A stretch of 64,000 bases of DNA from Paracoccaceae bacterium (lineage in GTDB: Bacteria; Pseudomonadota; Alphaproteobacteria; Rhodobacterales; Rhodobacteraceae), in assembly GCA_004153385.1 (NCBI GenBank), contig SDAL01000001.1, forward strand, positions 744,001 to 808,000. Reading direction: 5' to 3'. The translations under genes and the position numbers were made by a program. Position 1 is the first letter of the stretch, and the number at the start of each line of letters is the position of its first letter. Positions 18,018 through 27,077 of the stretch are shown in pieces. The notes under the pieces were generated by a model, which was given only the letters and a program-made list of their open reading frames with translations, made no database searches and had not been told where the DNA came from.

Positions 18018-18988
18018 ATCCGGCCCCGAACCATTATACATTGCTGGCCGACATCGGTGGAACGAACACCCGTGTCGCCTTAGCCGAGGGCAATCGTCTG
18101 GTCCCGCAATCGGTCGCGCGGTTTCCAAACCAAGGGCGCACCAGCCTTGAAGAGATTTTACGCGAATATATGATCACCGAGGGCGTTACCGATCTGACGG
18201 GCGCCTGTGTGGCCGTGGCAGGGCCGGTGGCCGTCGATGGGCAATCGGCACGCATGACCAACCTTGACTGGACCATTAACGCCGGTAGTTTGGCAGAGGT
18301 AACAAAAGCAGAAAAAATATCTGTTCTTAATGACTTACAAGCCCAAGGCCATGCGCTTGGAACACTGGATCGCGATAATCTGCGCCCTGTGCTGGCAGGC
18401 ATGCCGCCGCCGCCCGGTGCCAGCTCGCTGGTTGTCGGTGTAGGCACCGGCTTCAACGCAGCGCCTGTGCATGAAGGCCCCGGAGGGCGTGTGGTTGCGG
18501 CTTCCGAATGCGGCCACATCACCATGCCGGTGATCAGTGATGAAGATCTGGCGCTCAAACGCTATTTCGAGCAAAAGCATCGCTATGCAAGTGTCGAACA
18601 CGCTTGTGCCGGGCGCGGGTTGGAACGGATCTATGCGTTTGTAACGGGCAAGGAATCGGTCGAGGAAACCGGCGAGGAAATTCTGGCGCTGATGCATGCG
18701 GATAATCCTGATGCGATGCGTGCAGCCACGATTTTTACGCGCCTTCTTGGCATTGTTGCAGGCGATCTGGCCCTGACCCACCTGCCCTTCGGCGGTATCT
18801 ATCTGATTGGCGGAGCCGCACGTGCAATAGAACCGTGGCTTGATCGTCTGCAATTCGAGCAGGCCTTTACAGACAAGGGGAAATTCTCGGAAATGATGCG
18901 CCAGTTTCCGATATATGTCGTGAATGACGACTATGCCGCCCTTGCAGGATGCGCTGCGCATCTTGCTGCGCGCATCGCACGGGAATAA
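18011..18988 (+). CDS. glk: glucokinase (Glk type)
   Basis: 325 residues. ADIGGTNTRVALAEG is the phosphate-1 motif, and GVGTGFNAAPVHEG, ECGHITMP and the C-terminal GGIYLIGGAARAIEPWL match the bacterial Glk family rather than ROK kinases. It phosphorylates free glucose with ATP at the entry to the Entner-Doudoroff or glycolytic routes. Its ATG lies inside the last codons of the GH1 gene (7-base overlap) with GGGAGCG upstream, indicating translational coupling. It is the last gene of the aglR-bgl-glk unit and is followed by a hairpin. Confidence 0.92.
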   Translation: MLNPAPNHYTLLADIGGTNTRVALAEGNRLVPQSVARFPNQGRTSLEEILREYMITEGVTDLTGACVAVAGPVAVDGQSARMTNLDWTINAGSLAEVTKAEKISVLNDLQAQGHALGTLDRDNLRPVLAGMPPPPGASSLVVGVGTGFNAAPVHEGPGGRVVAASECGHITMPVISDEDLALKRYFEQKHRYASVEHACAGRGLERIYAFVTGKESVEETGEEILALMHADNPDAMRAATIFTRLLGIVAGDLALTHLPFGGIYLIGGAARAIEPWLDRLQFEQAFTDKGKFSEMMRQFPIYVVNDDYAALAGCAAHLAARIARE

Positions 18989-18998
18989 TTCACCGCCA

Positions 18999-19024
18999 TA
19001 CGGTCGCGATTTATTGCGACCGTA
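18999..19024 (+). terminator. hairpin after glk
   Basis: TACGGTCGC pairs perfectly with GCGACCGTA around an eight-base AT-rich loop, followed by AAACATATTTT. It separates the sugar operon from the chemotaxis operon. Confidence 0.6.
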
Positions 19025-19123
19025 AAACATATTTTAATAGAACGCGCGCTAAACCTCTTTCAATGTCGTATGAAAGGGGATCGATGTGCAAACTGCCCGT
19101 TTACCGCGAACAGGTGCGCGCCA

Positions 19124-19399
19124 ATGACGCGCCTCGTTCTGGATCCAAAGCTCGATTTGTCGAAAGTCGCCGCTTTAAATAAGTCTCTTCTCGCAGCCAA
19201 AGGCGATGATCTGGAGATCGACGCCGGCCAGGTTACCCTTTTGGGCGCGTTAGGGCTGCAAGTTCTGATCGCAAGCGCCAAGACGTGGCGCGATAGCGGT
19301 CAGACACTTACCATTTCTCCCCGTTCGGAATTCTTTGACGAGGCGCTCGAGCTGTTCGGCGTCACGGTTGACGATCTGCAATCAACGGAGGCCGTATGA
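19124..19399 (+). CDS. STAS-domain protein of the chemotaxis operon
   Basis: A 91-residue STAS domain (anti-sigma-factor-antagonist/MlaB-like fold): LSKVAALNKSLLAAKGDDLEIDAGQVTLLGALGLQVLIASAKTW is split here only by naming, with the usual serine/threonine position occupied by ..LGALGLQ. The classical phospho-serine (DSSG-type) is therefore absent, which argues against a phosphorylatable antagonist. It is the first gene of the chemotaxis operon and its stop overlaps cheY in ATGA. I chose ATG 19124 (AGGTG about 9 bases upstream). An ATG at 19070 in frame would add 18 residues rich in cysteine and is less likely. Confidence 0.75.
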   Translation: MTRLVLDPKLDLSKVAALNKSLLAAKGDDLEIDAGQVTLLGALGLQVLIASAKTWRDSGQTLTISPRSEFFDEALELFGVTVDDLQSTEAV

Positions 19400-19761
19400 G
19401 CCTGAAAGTCCTTGCGGTCGATGATAGCCGCACGATCCGCGATATGTTGAAACTGGCGCTGCTGGATGCCGGCATGGAGCTTCATGTGGCCGAAGACGGG
19501 GTGCATGGGCTGGAGGTCCTGGAGGGCCTGGAACCAGACGCAATTATCTCCGACATCAATATGCCACGGCTTGATGGTTTCGGATTTATCGAAGCGGTGC
19601 GCAGACAAGAGCAACATCGCGCGACGCCCATACTCGTGCTGACCACGGAATCCGCCCCAGAGCTCAAAGCCCGCGCCCGCGCGGCCGGTGCGAGCGGTTG
19701 GATCGTGAAACCGTTCGATCCACCAAAGCTTGTTAAGGCGCTGCACATGGTTGCAGGATAA
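19396..19761 (+). CDS. CheY-like single-domain response regulator (first)
   Basis: 121 residues forming one receiver domain: acidic pair D9-D10 in AVDDSRTIR, phospho-acceptor D53 in IISDINMPRLDG, the conserved threonine in LVLTTES and the lysine in WIVKPFDPP. No output domain. It is coupled to the STAS gene (ATGA overlap) and lies 11 bases before cheA, so it is likely phosphorylated by CheA. Whether it or the second CheY at 23286 controls the flagellar motor cannot be told from the sequence. Confidence 0.9.
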   Translation: MSLKVLAVDDSRTIRDMLKLALLDAGMELHVAEDGVHGLEVLEGLEPDAIISDINMPRLDGFGFIEAVRRQEQHRATPILVLTTESAPELKARARAAGASGWIVKPFDPPKLVKALHMVAG

Positions 19762-19772
19762 GGGAGGAATAC

Positions 19773-21947
19773 ATGTCAGATCCGATGGCAGAAATCCGCG
19801 CGAGTTTTTTCGTCGAATGCGAAGAACTATTGGAAAGCCTGCAAGACGCATTGGCGGCAATGGGCGACGGTGAATATGATGGCGAAACCATCAATGTCGT
19901 CTTTCGCGCAGTGCATTCCATCAAAGGAGGTGCGGGCGCATTTGGTCTCGATGCGCTAGTCGCATTTGCGCATCGCTATGAAACGGTGATGGATGCGGTC
20001 CGGTCGGGTCAGGTTGAACTTTCACCCGATGCGGTAAAGATGTTCTTTAACGCAGCCGATTACCTGCAAGATCACGTTCGTGCAGCACAAGAAGGCGATG
20101 CCGCTCCTGAGGGTGCCGATGAATGTCTTCAGGAACTTGAAGTCTTTATGGGCATGCCCATGGGCGCCGAAGCTGAGGAAGAGGTTTCGGATTTCCAGCC
20201 CATGGGACTGATGCTCGATCTTGATATAGGCGAGCTTGATGTAGGCGAGACTGTGCCTGCAAAAGAAACAGTGTTCACGGTAGATTTCACGCCACATTCA
20301 GCACTATTTGTTTCTGGAAACGAGCCATTGCATCTGCTGCGCGCCATTCGCGGACTTGGTGCCCTAATGGATGTGTCGCTCGATATTGATCGTATTCCGG
20401 ATCTTGATGCGCTGACTGCGGAACAGTCCTATCTGCATTGGAAAATTCGCCTTGCAGGTGATTTGCGCGAAGAGGACATTCGCGAAGCATTCGATTTCAT
20501 CGAAGATGTATGCGACCTCGGCATTAATCGCGAGGCAGGCGAGGAAGCGCCGCTTTTTAGTTCGGCCGGACCCGATACAACTGGGCAAAACCCGTCGCGC
20601 CCGGCAGATACACAACCCGAAGATAGCAGCGTAGCGCCCCTCACAGACTCCGCAAATACCGCCCCACCTAAGGTAATGTCCAGTCCAGCTAACAAACCAT
20701 CCGCCACATCAGGTGGAGCAGCTGGCGGTCAGAAGTCCGGAAGCGAACCATCGCCCACAGTCCGTGTCGACCTAGATCGGATCGACAGATTGGTTAATCT
20801 AGTCGGAGAACTGGTCATCAACCAGGCGATGTTATCGCAAAGTGTCACGGAATCGGGTTTTCCGCCCAACTCTGCCGTGATGACCGGGCTAGAAGCCTTT
20901 ATGATGCTGACGCGTGACATCCAAGATTCCGTCATGATGATCCGCGCGCAGCCCGCCAAACCACTGTTTCAGCGTATGGGGCGTATTGTCCGTGAAGCTT
21001 CTGCCGCTGTGGGCAAAGAAGTGCGTCTGAAAGTTGAGGGAGAGACAACCGAAGTCGACAAGACAGTCATCGAGAGATTGTCTGACCCGCTAACACACAT
21101 GATCAGAAACTCCGTGGATCACGGGCTAGAGATGCCGGAGCAACGGCGCGCCGCTGGAAAGCCATCCGAGGGCGTGATTACGCTTTCCGCACAGCATCGC
21201 TCCGGTCGCGTTGTGATTGAGGTCGAAGACGATGGTGCTGGTATCAATCGTCCCAAGGTTCTGCAAAAAGCGATCGACAAAGGACTAATCGCGCCGGACG
21301 CACAACTCAGCGACACTGAAATAGACAATCTGTTGTTCCTACCGGGGTTTTCCACAGCGGATCAAGTTTCGGCACTTTCCGGCCGCGGCGTAGGAATGGA
21401 CGTTGTTCGCAGTGCCATCCAATCCTTGGGCGGTCGCATTACCATACAATCGGAACCCGGGAAGGGATCAATCTTCTCGATCTCGCTTCCGCTTACACTT
21501 GCGGTTCTTGACGGCATGGTGGTGAGCGTTTCGGGTGAGACTTTGGTCGTGCCGCTCAACGCGATTTTAGAAACGCAAACACTTACCGGCGCCGATCTTC
21601 GAAAGCTTGGCCCTAATACCAATGTCATCCACGTGCGTGGTGAGTTTGTGCCACTTTATGATCTTGGTGCTGAACTGGGATATCGTGGCGCAATGGAAAC
21701 ATATGAAGGATGCATTGTTTTGCTCACCGCTCAGGAAAACGGTCAGCGCAACGCCTTGATTGTAGATCAGATTATAGAGCAACGGCAGGTTGTCATCAAA
21801 GGCCTGCAACAAGCTTATGGACATATTCCAGGCGTCGCTGCGGCGACAATCCTGGGGGATGGTCAGATCGCCCTGATCTTGGATCCAGCGGATCTTGTTC
21901 AGAATGCTACCGGATACACCCGGTCCGATTTTTCGCTTGCAGGATGA
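19773..21947 (+). CDS. cheA: chemotaxis histidine kinase CheA
   Basis: 724 residues. The Hpt domain carries the phospho-accepting H48 in AVHSIKGGAGAFG. A P2-like region (about 175-260) and a Pro/Ser/Thr-rich linker (about 265-325) follow. The dimerisation domain begins at about residue 328 with VRVDLDRIDRLVNLVGELVI, and the ATPase boxes are HMIRNSVDHGLE (N), EDDGAGI (G1), PGFSTAD (F) and GRGVGMDVV (G2). The CheW-like domain fills the C-terminus from about residue 580. A strong Shine-Dalgarno (GGGAGGA) precedes the start. It is the core kinase of this operon. Confidence 0.95.
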   Translation: MSDPMAEIRASFFVECEELLESLQDALAAMGDGEYDGETINVVFRAVHSIKGGAGAFGLDALVAFAHRYETVMDAVRSGQVELSPDAVKMFFNAADYLQDHVRAAQEGDAAPEGADECLQELEVFMGMPMGAEAEEEVSDFQPMGLMLDLDIGELDVGETVPAKETVFTVDFTPHSALFVSGNEPLHLLRAIRGLGALMDVSLDIDRIPDLDALTAEQSYLHWKIRLAGDLREEDIREAFDFIEDVCDLGINREAGEEAPLFSSAGPDTTGQNPSRPADTQPEDSSVAPLTDSANTAPPKVMSSPANKPSATSGGAAGGQKSGSEPSPTVRVDLDRIDRLVNLVGELVINQAMLSQSVTESGFPPNSAVMTGLEAFMMLTRDIQDSVMMIRAQPAKPLFQRMGRIVREASAAVGKEVRLKVEGETTEVDKTVIERLSDPLTHMIRNSVDHGLEMPEQRRAAGKPSEGVITLSAQHRSGRVVIEVEDDGAGINRPKVLQKAIDKGLIAPDAQLSDTEIDNLLFLPGFSTADQVSALSGRGVGMDVVRSAIQSLGGRITIQSEPGKGSIFSISLPLTLAVLDGMVVSVSGETLVVPLNAILETQTLTGADLRKLGPNTNVIHVRGEFVPLYDLGAELGYRGAMETYEGCIVLLTAQENGQRNALIVDQIIEQRQVVIKGLQQAYGHIPGVAAATILGDGQIALILDPADLVQNATGYTRSDFSLAG

Positions 21948-21952
21948 AATAG

Positions 21953-22423
21953 ATGACAGAACAACCCAAAACGCCGCAAAGCTCTTCTGAAATCGAACTA
22001 TTGTCATTTCGACTAGCCGACGAAGAATATAGCGTGGAAATCATGTCTGTTCGCGAAATTCGCGGCTGGGCGCGTGCCACCCCTCTGCCCCATGCTCCGC
22101 CTCATGTTCGGGGTGTAATAAACCTGCGCGGTACGGTGTTACCAGTCGTGGATCTATCGGTGCGCTTAGGAATGGCACCTGTAGAGGGTGACCCAAGGAA
22201 CGTCATAATCGTTGTACAGTTCGGCACCCAAACTGCAGGATTGTTGGTCCATGCCGTGTCCGACATACTGTCGATACCCCGAGAAGAGCTGCAATCACCG
22301 CCAGATCTGGCCGCCGATCACACACACAACTTTATTTCATCTTTAACTATTGTAGAAGGACGCATGATACGCGTTCTTGATTTGGCTTCGGTTTTGCCTG
22401 AAGACACGGTTGAGGCCGCATGA
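21953..22423 (+). CDS. cheW: chemotaxis coupling protein CheW
   Basis: 156 residues, one CheW domain: LSFRLADEEYSVEIMSVREIRGW near the N-terminus, the conserved VRGVINLRGTVLPVVDLSVRLG and a C-terminal half ending in MIRVLDLASVLP. It couples receptors to CheA. It starts five bases after cheA and its stop overlaps cheR in ATGA. Confidence 0.94.
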   Translation: MTEQPKTPQSSSEIELLSFRLADEEYSVEIMSVREIRGWARATPLPHAPPHVRGVINLRGTVLPVVDLSVRLGMAPVEGDPRNVIIVVQFGTQTAGLLVHAVSDILSIPREELQSPPDLAADHTHNFISSLTIVEGRMIRVLDLASVLPEDTVEAA

Positions 22424-23286
22424 AGACACTGCCCAGACATACGCCACAAATTGCGCCCAATAGTGCTGAGCTTAGCGAAATTGCGGCGATGCTTAATGAG
22501 TATTCCGGCATCGTTATTTCGTCTGAAAAAAGCTCTATGGTTCAATCAAGGTTACAAAAACGCCTTCGAGAACTCGGAATAGGAAGCTATCGCCAATATC
22601 TCGATTTCGTTAAAACAGATGACGGCCAAGACGAGCGGCAGAAAATGGTTTCTGCCCTTACCACGAATGTTACACACTTTTTTCGTGAAAAGCACCACTT
22701 TGAAACTTTACGCGAAAAGGCCATGCCCGAACTGCTCAAGCGGTTGCGCGAGCGCGGTCGGGTGCGCATCTGGTCCGCAGGCTGTTCAAACGGGCAAGAA
22801 GCCTATTCTATATTGATGACAATCGCGGAAATGGCAGAGGATTTTGACGCACTTGATTTGCGTCTCCTGGCGACAGACATTGATCCCGCGATGCTAATAA
22901 CCGGGACTGACGGCATGTATCCTTCACAAGCGGTAGAAGCAGTACCTGATAATCTGCGTTTGAAATACTTTACGCAACAAGAAAATGCGTTTCAAATCAG
23001 CGCCTCCTTACGTCGGAAGGCTGTTTTCAAAAAGCTGAACATCCATGCAGATTGGCCGATCAAAGGTCCATTTGACATTATCTTTTGTCGAAACATGATG
23101 ATCTATTTCTCACCGGAGGCACAAGCCCAGCTTTGGAAACGGTTCGAAACATTAATGGCACCGGGTGGCTGGCTTTTTGTAGGGCACTCTGAGCGTGTCC
23201 CACTCGACACAGGCAGCCGCTTAAAGGCTGCAGGAATCACCACATATCGTCTGCCGCAAAAGTCCACAGGCAAGGAGGTCAGCTAA
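22420..23286 (+). CDS. cheR: chemotaxis protein methyltransferase CheR
   Basis: 288 residues. A helical N-terminal domain (YSGIVISSEKSSMVQSRLQK) comes before a SAM-dependent methyltransferase domain with the AdoMet motif RIWSAGCSNGQEAYS, the LLATDID aspartate and FCRNMMIYFSPE. It methylates receptor glutamates with S-adenosylmethionine. No cheB methylesterase follows, so the demethylation partner must be elsewhere or missing. Its stop shares a base with the next start (TAATG). Confidence 0.93.
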   Translation: MKTLPRHTPQIAPNSAELSEIAAMLNEYSGIVISSEKSSMVQSRLQKRLRELGIGSYRQYLDFVKTDDGQDERQKMVSALTTNVTHFFREKHHFETLREKAMPELLKRLRERGRVRIWSAGCSNGQEAYSILMTIAEMAEDFDALDLRLLATDIDPAMLITGTDGMYPSQAVEAVPDNLRLKYFTQQENAFQISASLRRKAVFKKLNIHADWPIKGPFDIIFCRNMMIYFSPEAQAQLWKRFETLMAPGGWLFVGHSERVPLDTGSRLKAAGITTYRLPQKSTGKEVS

Positions 23287-23672
23287 TGGCATTGAGAGAC
23301 CAGTTGAAAGTCATGGTGGTGGACGACATGTCCACCAGCCGCGGACTGATCCTTCAGGCGCTTGACGCAATGGGGGTGCGTCAAGTCGCATATGCAGTAG
23401 ATGGGCAAAGTGCGCAAACGATGTTGGAAAAAGCCCCCGTCCACTTAGTCATATCAGACTATAACATGCCGGGTATGGACGGTTTGCAACTGCTACACGC
23501 CCTGAGAAAAAGCCCAAAAACACAGCGGGCCGGCTTCATTCTTATCACCGGTCGCGCGGATAAGGAAATTATCGAAACAGGTAAAAAGCTTGGCATGAAT
23601 AACTTCATCAAAAAGCCTTTCACACCCCAAGATCTCCGCAATTGCATTGAGGCGGTGGTGGGGCGCCTATGA
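23286..23672 (+). CDS. cheY: CheY-like response regulator (second)
   Basis: 128 residues, a single receiver domain with D13-D14 (VVDDMSTSR), phospho-acceptor D58 (VISDYNMPGMDG), threonine in ILITGRAD and lysine in FIKKPFTPQ. The MSTSR motif after the acid pair is typical of flagellar CheY proteins, so this is the better candidate for the motor-binding regulator. It overlaps both neighbours by one to four bases. Confidence 0.9.
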   Translation: MALRDQLKVMVVDDMSTSRGLILQALDAMGVRQVAYAVDGQSAQTMLEKAPVHLVISDYNMPGMDGLQLLHALRKSPKTQRAGFILITGRADKEIIETGKKLGMNNFIKKPFTPQDLRNCIEAVVGRL

Positions 23673-24061
23673 TCACTTGTACGGCACAAGACACCGTTCC
23701 CCCCGAACATAAAGATCTCCCATTGGATATCCTAGCGGCTCGGGTTGGTGATGAACTTGCAACTTTGGCACAGCTTTCGGCCGATGTTCAAAAGGCAATA
23801 TCCGCTTGCGAATTTGTGAGCACCACACAATCTGAAGCGATCCGCGGCATGCAAGGGATTGACAGGATAACACAATCGCTTGAGGATTTGGGCCGGTTAA
23901 TGGCGGCTGTTTCTGGTGAAATGCCACGAGGTGTTTATGTGCATGCCGTGCCGATTTTGTCACGCCTGCGGCTTCATGAACTTACAGCAAACCTTGATCC
24001 AAAACAAAAGAAAACAGAACTGAGCGCGGCAGAGGCAGATGGTCAGATCGAGTGGTTTTAA
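23669..24061 (+). CDS. small chemotaxis-operon protein, possible CheZ-like phosphatase
   Basis: 130 residues, mostly alpha-helical, and not a family I can name with confidence. Residues 61-70 read MQGIDRITQS. The D65-x3-Q69 spacing, with a preceding glutamine, matches the catalytic Asp/Gln pair of CheZ-type CheY phosphatases, which also sits on a long helix. The protein ends in an acidic segment and GQIEWF, comparable to the C-terminal CheY-binding peptide of CheZ. It is the last gene of the operon and overlaps the second cheY in ATGA, the expected partner. Function is inference; it is much shorter than enterobacterial CheZ (about 214 residues). Confidence 0.6.
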   Translation: MITCTAQDTVPPEHKDLPLDILAARVGDELATLAQLSADVQKAISACEFVSTTQSEAIRGMQGIDRITQSLEDLGRLMAAVSGEMPRGVYVHAVPILSRLRLHELTANLDPKQKKTELSAAEADGQIEWF

Positions 24062-24132
24062 TGTTTAATACGGCAAAACCATTTATCCAGATCCGATCTG
24101 ATATTTCAACCGCGCCCATAAGTAACACCCCT

Positions 24133-26496
24133 TTATGTGCGCTTCATGGCTTCGCGCAAAGCAACCCCTAAGGCGCCTTGTTCTTTCGTTTCAACGGATG
24201 GGCTTCGTTTAGGGTGTTTAGGCGGTTGTCCGGTCGTGCCGGATGCTTCGCCTCTTCGGTTACGCGCCTCGCTTCCAGAAACCTTAGGTTTGGCCGAAGA
24301 ACTCTTCGAAGCATCAGGCGAGACCGCGTTGGTTGATGCATCGGTTCGCATACTCAAAGCAATCCGCTTTCGGGTCACATCCACCTCTGTCACAGTGACG
24401 CGAACAACGTCACCGGCCTTCACAACCTCATGGGGGTCCTTCACAAACCTGTCTGCAAGCTGGCTGACGTGCACAAGACCGTCCTGATGCACACCGATAT
24501 CAACAAATGCACCGAACGCCGCGACATTGCTAACCGTGCCTTCCAATTTCTGTCCGGGTTTTAGATCACGTATGTCTTCTATCCCATCTGCAAAGGCCGC
24601 TGTTTTAAATGCGGGTCGAGGATCCCGACCGGGCTTTTCCAGCTCTTTGAGAATGTCGCGCACCGTGGGCAACCCGAAATCTGCCCTGACGAAATCCTCG
24701 GCGCGCAAGTTGCTCAATGCATCTGCCTTCCCCATAATCTCTCGAAGATCACGTCCGCATGCCCGAATTATATCACGGGCAATCCCGTAGGCTTCGGGAT
24801 GTACAGCGGATTGATCCAGAGGTTCACTTCCGTCTAGAATACGTAAAAAACCGGCGGATTGCTCAAACGCCCGCGGACCAAGACGGGGCACGTCCAGCAA
24901 AGCTTTGCGCCCGCTAAACGCACCGTGATGATCGCGGTATGTCACAATGGCTTCGGCCAAAGACGGGCCTAGGCCCGACACGTAGCTTAGAAGTGCTTTG
25001 GAGGCTGTGTTCAAATCAACGCCTACGGCATTCACTGCATCCTCCACGACCGCTTGCAAGGATCGGCCCAAGCGATGCTGGTCAACATCATGTTGATACT
25101 GACCCACACCAATGCTTTTGGGGTCGATTTTCACCAGCTCCGCCAAAGGATCCTGAAGTCTGCGCGCAATAGACACAGCGCCACGCAAGCTGACATCCAG
25201 ATCGGGGAATTCCTGCGCTGCCAGTTCAGAGGCGGAATAGACCGATGCGCCCGCCTCGGAGACGATAACCTTCGTCGGCATCGCGGTCCCTTCGGGCAGC
25301 GCCTTGATCACATCACCCACCAGGCGTTCTGTCTCGCGCGAGCCGGTGCCATTGCCAACCGCAACCAGCTGAATTTTATGGCGCTGGATCATTTCGGATA
25401 GCACAACCTGTGCACCGCGCACATCTTTTTTAGGTGGAAATGGGTAAATAGTATTTGTTTCCAAAACCTTACCAGTAGCATCTATCGCCGCCAGCTTAAC
25501 GCCCGTGCGGATACCAGGATCCAGTCCGAGCGTATTGCGCGCACCTGCCGGCGCCGCCAGAAGCAGATCGCGCAAGTTGCGCGCAAAGACATCGATCGCT
25601 TCCTCTTGGGCCTGCGTACGAAGCTCTGATAACAGATCAAGCGTCATGGACAGAGACAGTTTCACCCGCCATGTCCAGCCCGCGACGTCGCGCAGCCAGT
25701 CATCTGCCGCACCCTGACCACGCACCTGAAGGGCTGCAGCCACCATCTGTTGCCCCCGCTCCTTTTCGGCGTCCCGAGGACCGATATTGACGGTCACGAT
25801 CCCCTCGTTCGAGGCACGCAACATTGCCAGAAAACGGTGCGAACGGACTTTGGCCACAGGTTCAGCATGATCAAAATAATCGGAAAACTTTGCACCAGTT
25901 TCTGCCTTACCCGCAACAAGCGTCGATGTAATCACACCGTCCTTGCGCAACCAATCTCGCAGCTTTCTCAAAAGGTCCGCATCTTCGGCCAAGCTCTCGG
26001 CAATGATATCACGGGCCCCGTTCAAGGCCTCTTTCACGCCGGGCACTGCCGCATTCAGGTAGGACTTAGCCAGATCTTGCGGCGTGCTGTGGCGATTGTT
26101 CAGAATGGCTTGCGCCAACGGCTCTAGTCCGTTTTCTCGCGCAATCATCGCCTTGGTGCGGCGTTTCTTTTTATAAGGCAGATAGATATCTTCCAACTCG
26201 GCCTTGGTTTGCGCACCGCTGATCGCCCCCGACACAGACGCCGTCAGCTTCCCCTGCTCGTCGATCGCTTTGATAATGGTTTGGCGCCGGGCCTCTAACT
26301 CGCGTAGATAGATCAACCGATCCGACAGCTTGCGCAGCTGCGTGTCGTCCAGCCCGCCGGTCACTTCCTTGCGGTACCGTGCGACAAAGGGCACGGTCGC
26401 CCCTTCATCCAAAAGTGTCACAGCGGCGGTTACTTGCTCTGGTCGGGCACTGATATCTTGCGAAATCTGGCGAGCAATACGGGCGTTGAGATCCAA
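24133..26496 (-). CDS. tex: Tex-family RNA-binding transcription accessory protein
   Basis: 787 residues. Domains in order: Tex N-terminal helical region (ATVPFVARYRKEVTGGLDD), YqgF-like RNase H fold (about 320-450, TLGLDPGIRTGVKLA), helix-hairpin-helix (VGVDLNTASKALLSYVSGLG), and an S1 RNA-binding domain (LEGTVSNVAAFGAFVDIGVH) near residues 645-715, followed by a basic low-complexity tail. I assign a TTG start at 26496 because GGAGGA lies immediately upstream and the protein then begins MDLNARIARQIS; the frame open to 26568 lacks a ribosome binding site. It converges on the chemotaxis operon. Confidence 0.92.
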   Translation of the reverse strand: MDLNARIARQISQDISARPEQVTAAVTLLDEGATVPFVARYRKEVTGGLDDTQLRKLSDRLIYLRELEARRQTIIKAIDEQGKLTASVSGAISGAQTKAELEDIYLPYKKKRRTKAMIARENGLEPLAQAILNNRHSTPQDLAKSYLNAAVPGVKEALNGARDIIAESLAEDADLLRKLRDWLRKDGVITSTLVAGKAETGAKFSDYFDHAEPVAKVRSHRFLAMLRASNEGIVTVNIGPRDAEKERGQQMVAAALQVRGQGAADDWLRDVAGWTWRVKLSLSMTLDLLSELRTQAQEEAIDVFARNLRDLLLAAPAGARNTLGLDPGIRTGVKLAAIDATGKVLETNTIYPFPPKKDVRGAQVVLSEMIQRHKIQLVAVGNGTGSRETERLVGDVIKALPEGTAMPTKVIVSEAGASVYSASELAAQEFPDLDVSLRGAVSIARRLQDPLAELVKIDPKSIGVGQYQHDVDQHRLGRSLQAVVEDAVNAVGVDLNTASKALLSYVSGLGPSLAEAIVTYRDHHGAFSGRKALLDVPRLGPRAFEQSAGFLRILDGSEPLDQSAVHPEAYGIARDIIRACGRDLREIMGKADALSNLRAEDFVRADFGLPTVRDILKELEKPGRDPRPAFKTAAFADGIEDIRDLKPGQKLEGTVSNVAAFGAFVDIGVHQDGLVHVSQLADRFVKDPHEVVKAGDVVRVTVTEVDVTRKRIALSMRTDASTNAVSPDASKSSSAKPKVSGSEARNRRGEASGTTGQPPKHPKRSPSVETKEQGALGVALREAMKRT

Positions 26497-26603
26497 AGCG
26501 TTCCTCCAACAGTACGGGAGGACAGCTTTACCGTTCAAACCAGCCCGCGCCAAGGGGCAGGCCTGCAAATGATAAAGTGTCGGCCATTCTTCGCGCCCGC
26601 CCG

Positions 26604-27005
26604 CTAAAGGGCAGCAAACCGCCCTGACCGTTGAAGCACTTCGATCTTATAGCCGTCCGGGTCGGCAATAAAAAAGAAGCGCGCAACGTGTTTACCGTCT
26701 GGGGCAAAGTCGACAATCGTGCCGGGCCGCAAACCTGCCGCTTGCAAACGCAGATGTTCCTGATCCAGATCTGCCACTGATACGGCCAGATGGCCATAGC
26801 CATCACCCAGATCGTAAGGATCCACGCGCTCTTTGTTAACCGTCAGTTCCAGCTCAAAGCCGGTATCAGCATTGCTAAGGTAAACAAGGGTGAACGAGGT
26901 GAAATCGAGCCGATCCGCGACCGTCAGGTTGAAAGCGGTTTGATAAAATTTGACCGATCGCATCTCGTCAGATACGCGGATCATGCTGTGGATCATTCGT
27001 GCCAT
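26604..27005 (-). CDS. gloA: lactoylglutathione lyase (glyoxalase I-like)
   Basis: 133 residues, a vicinal oxygen chelate fold. Metal ligands are visible: the histidine in MIHSMIRV, the glutamate in FELELTV, the histidine in YGHLAVSV and the glutamate in YKIEVLQR, the arrangement of bacterial GloA. It converts the methylglyoxal-glutathione hemithioacetal to S-lactoylglutathione. ATG 27005 has GGAGAG upstream; the frame open to 27071 is a weaker start. It lies downstream of the MFS gene on the same strand. AAAGCGGTTT at 26932-26941 lies inside the gene. Confidence 0.88.
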   Translation of the reverse strand: MARMIHSMIRVSDEMRSVKFYQTAFNLTVADRLDFTSFTLVYLSNADTGFELELTVNKERVDPYDLGDGYGHLAVSVADLDQEHLRLQAAGLRPGTIVDFAPDGKHVARFFFIADPDGYKIEVLQRSGRFAAL

Positions 27006-27077
27006 GGCAATACTCTCCGATCTGGATACAGGAACGTGAGGCACGGCAAGTGTCGCACACTGCCGCGCCACGCAGGC

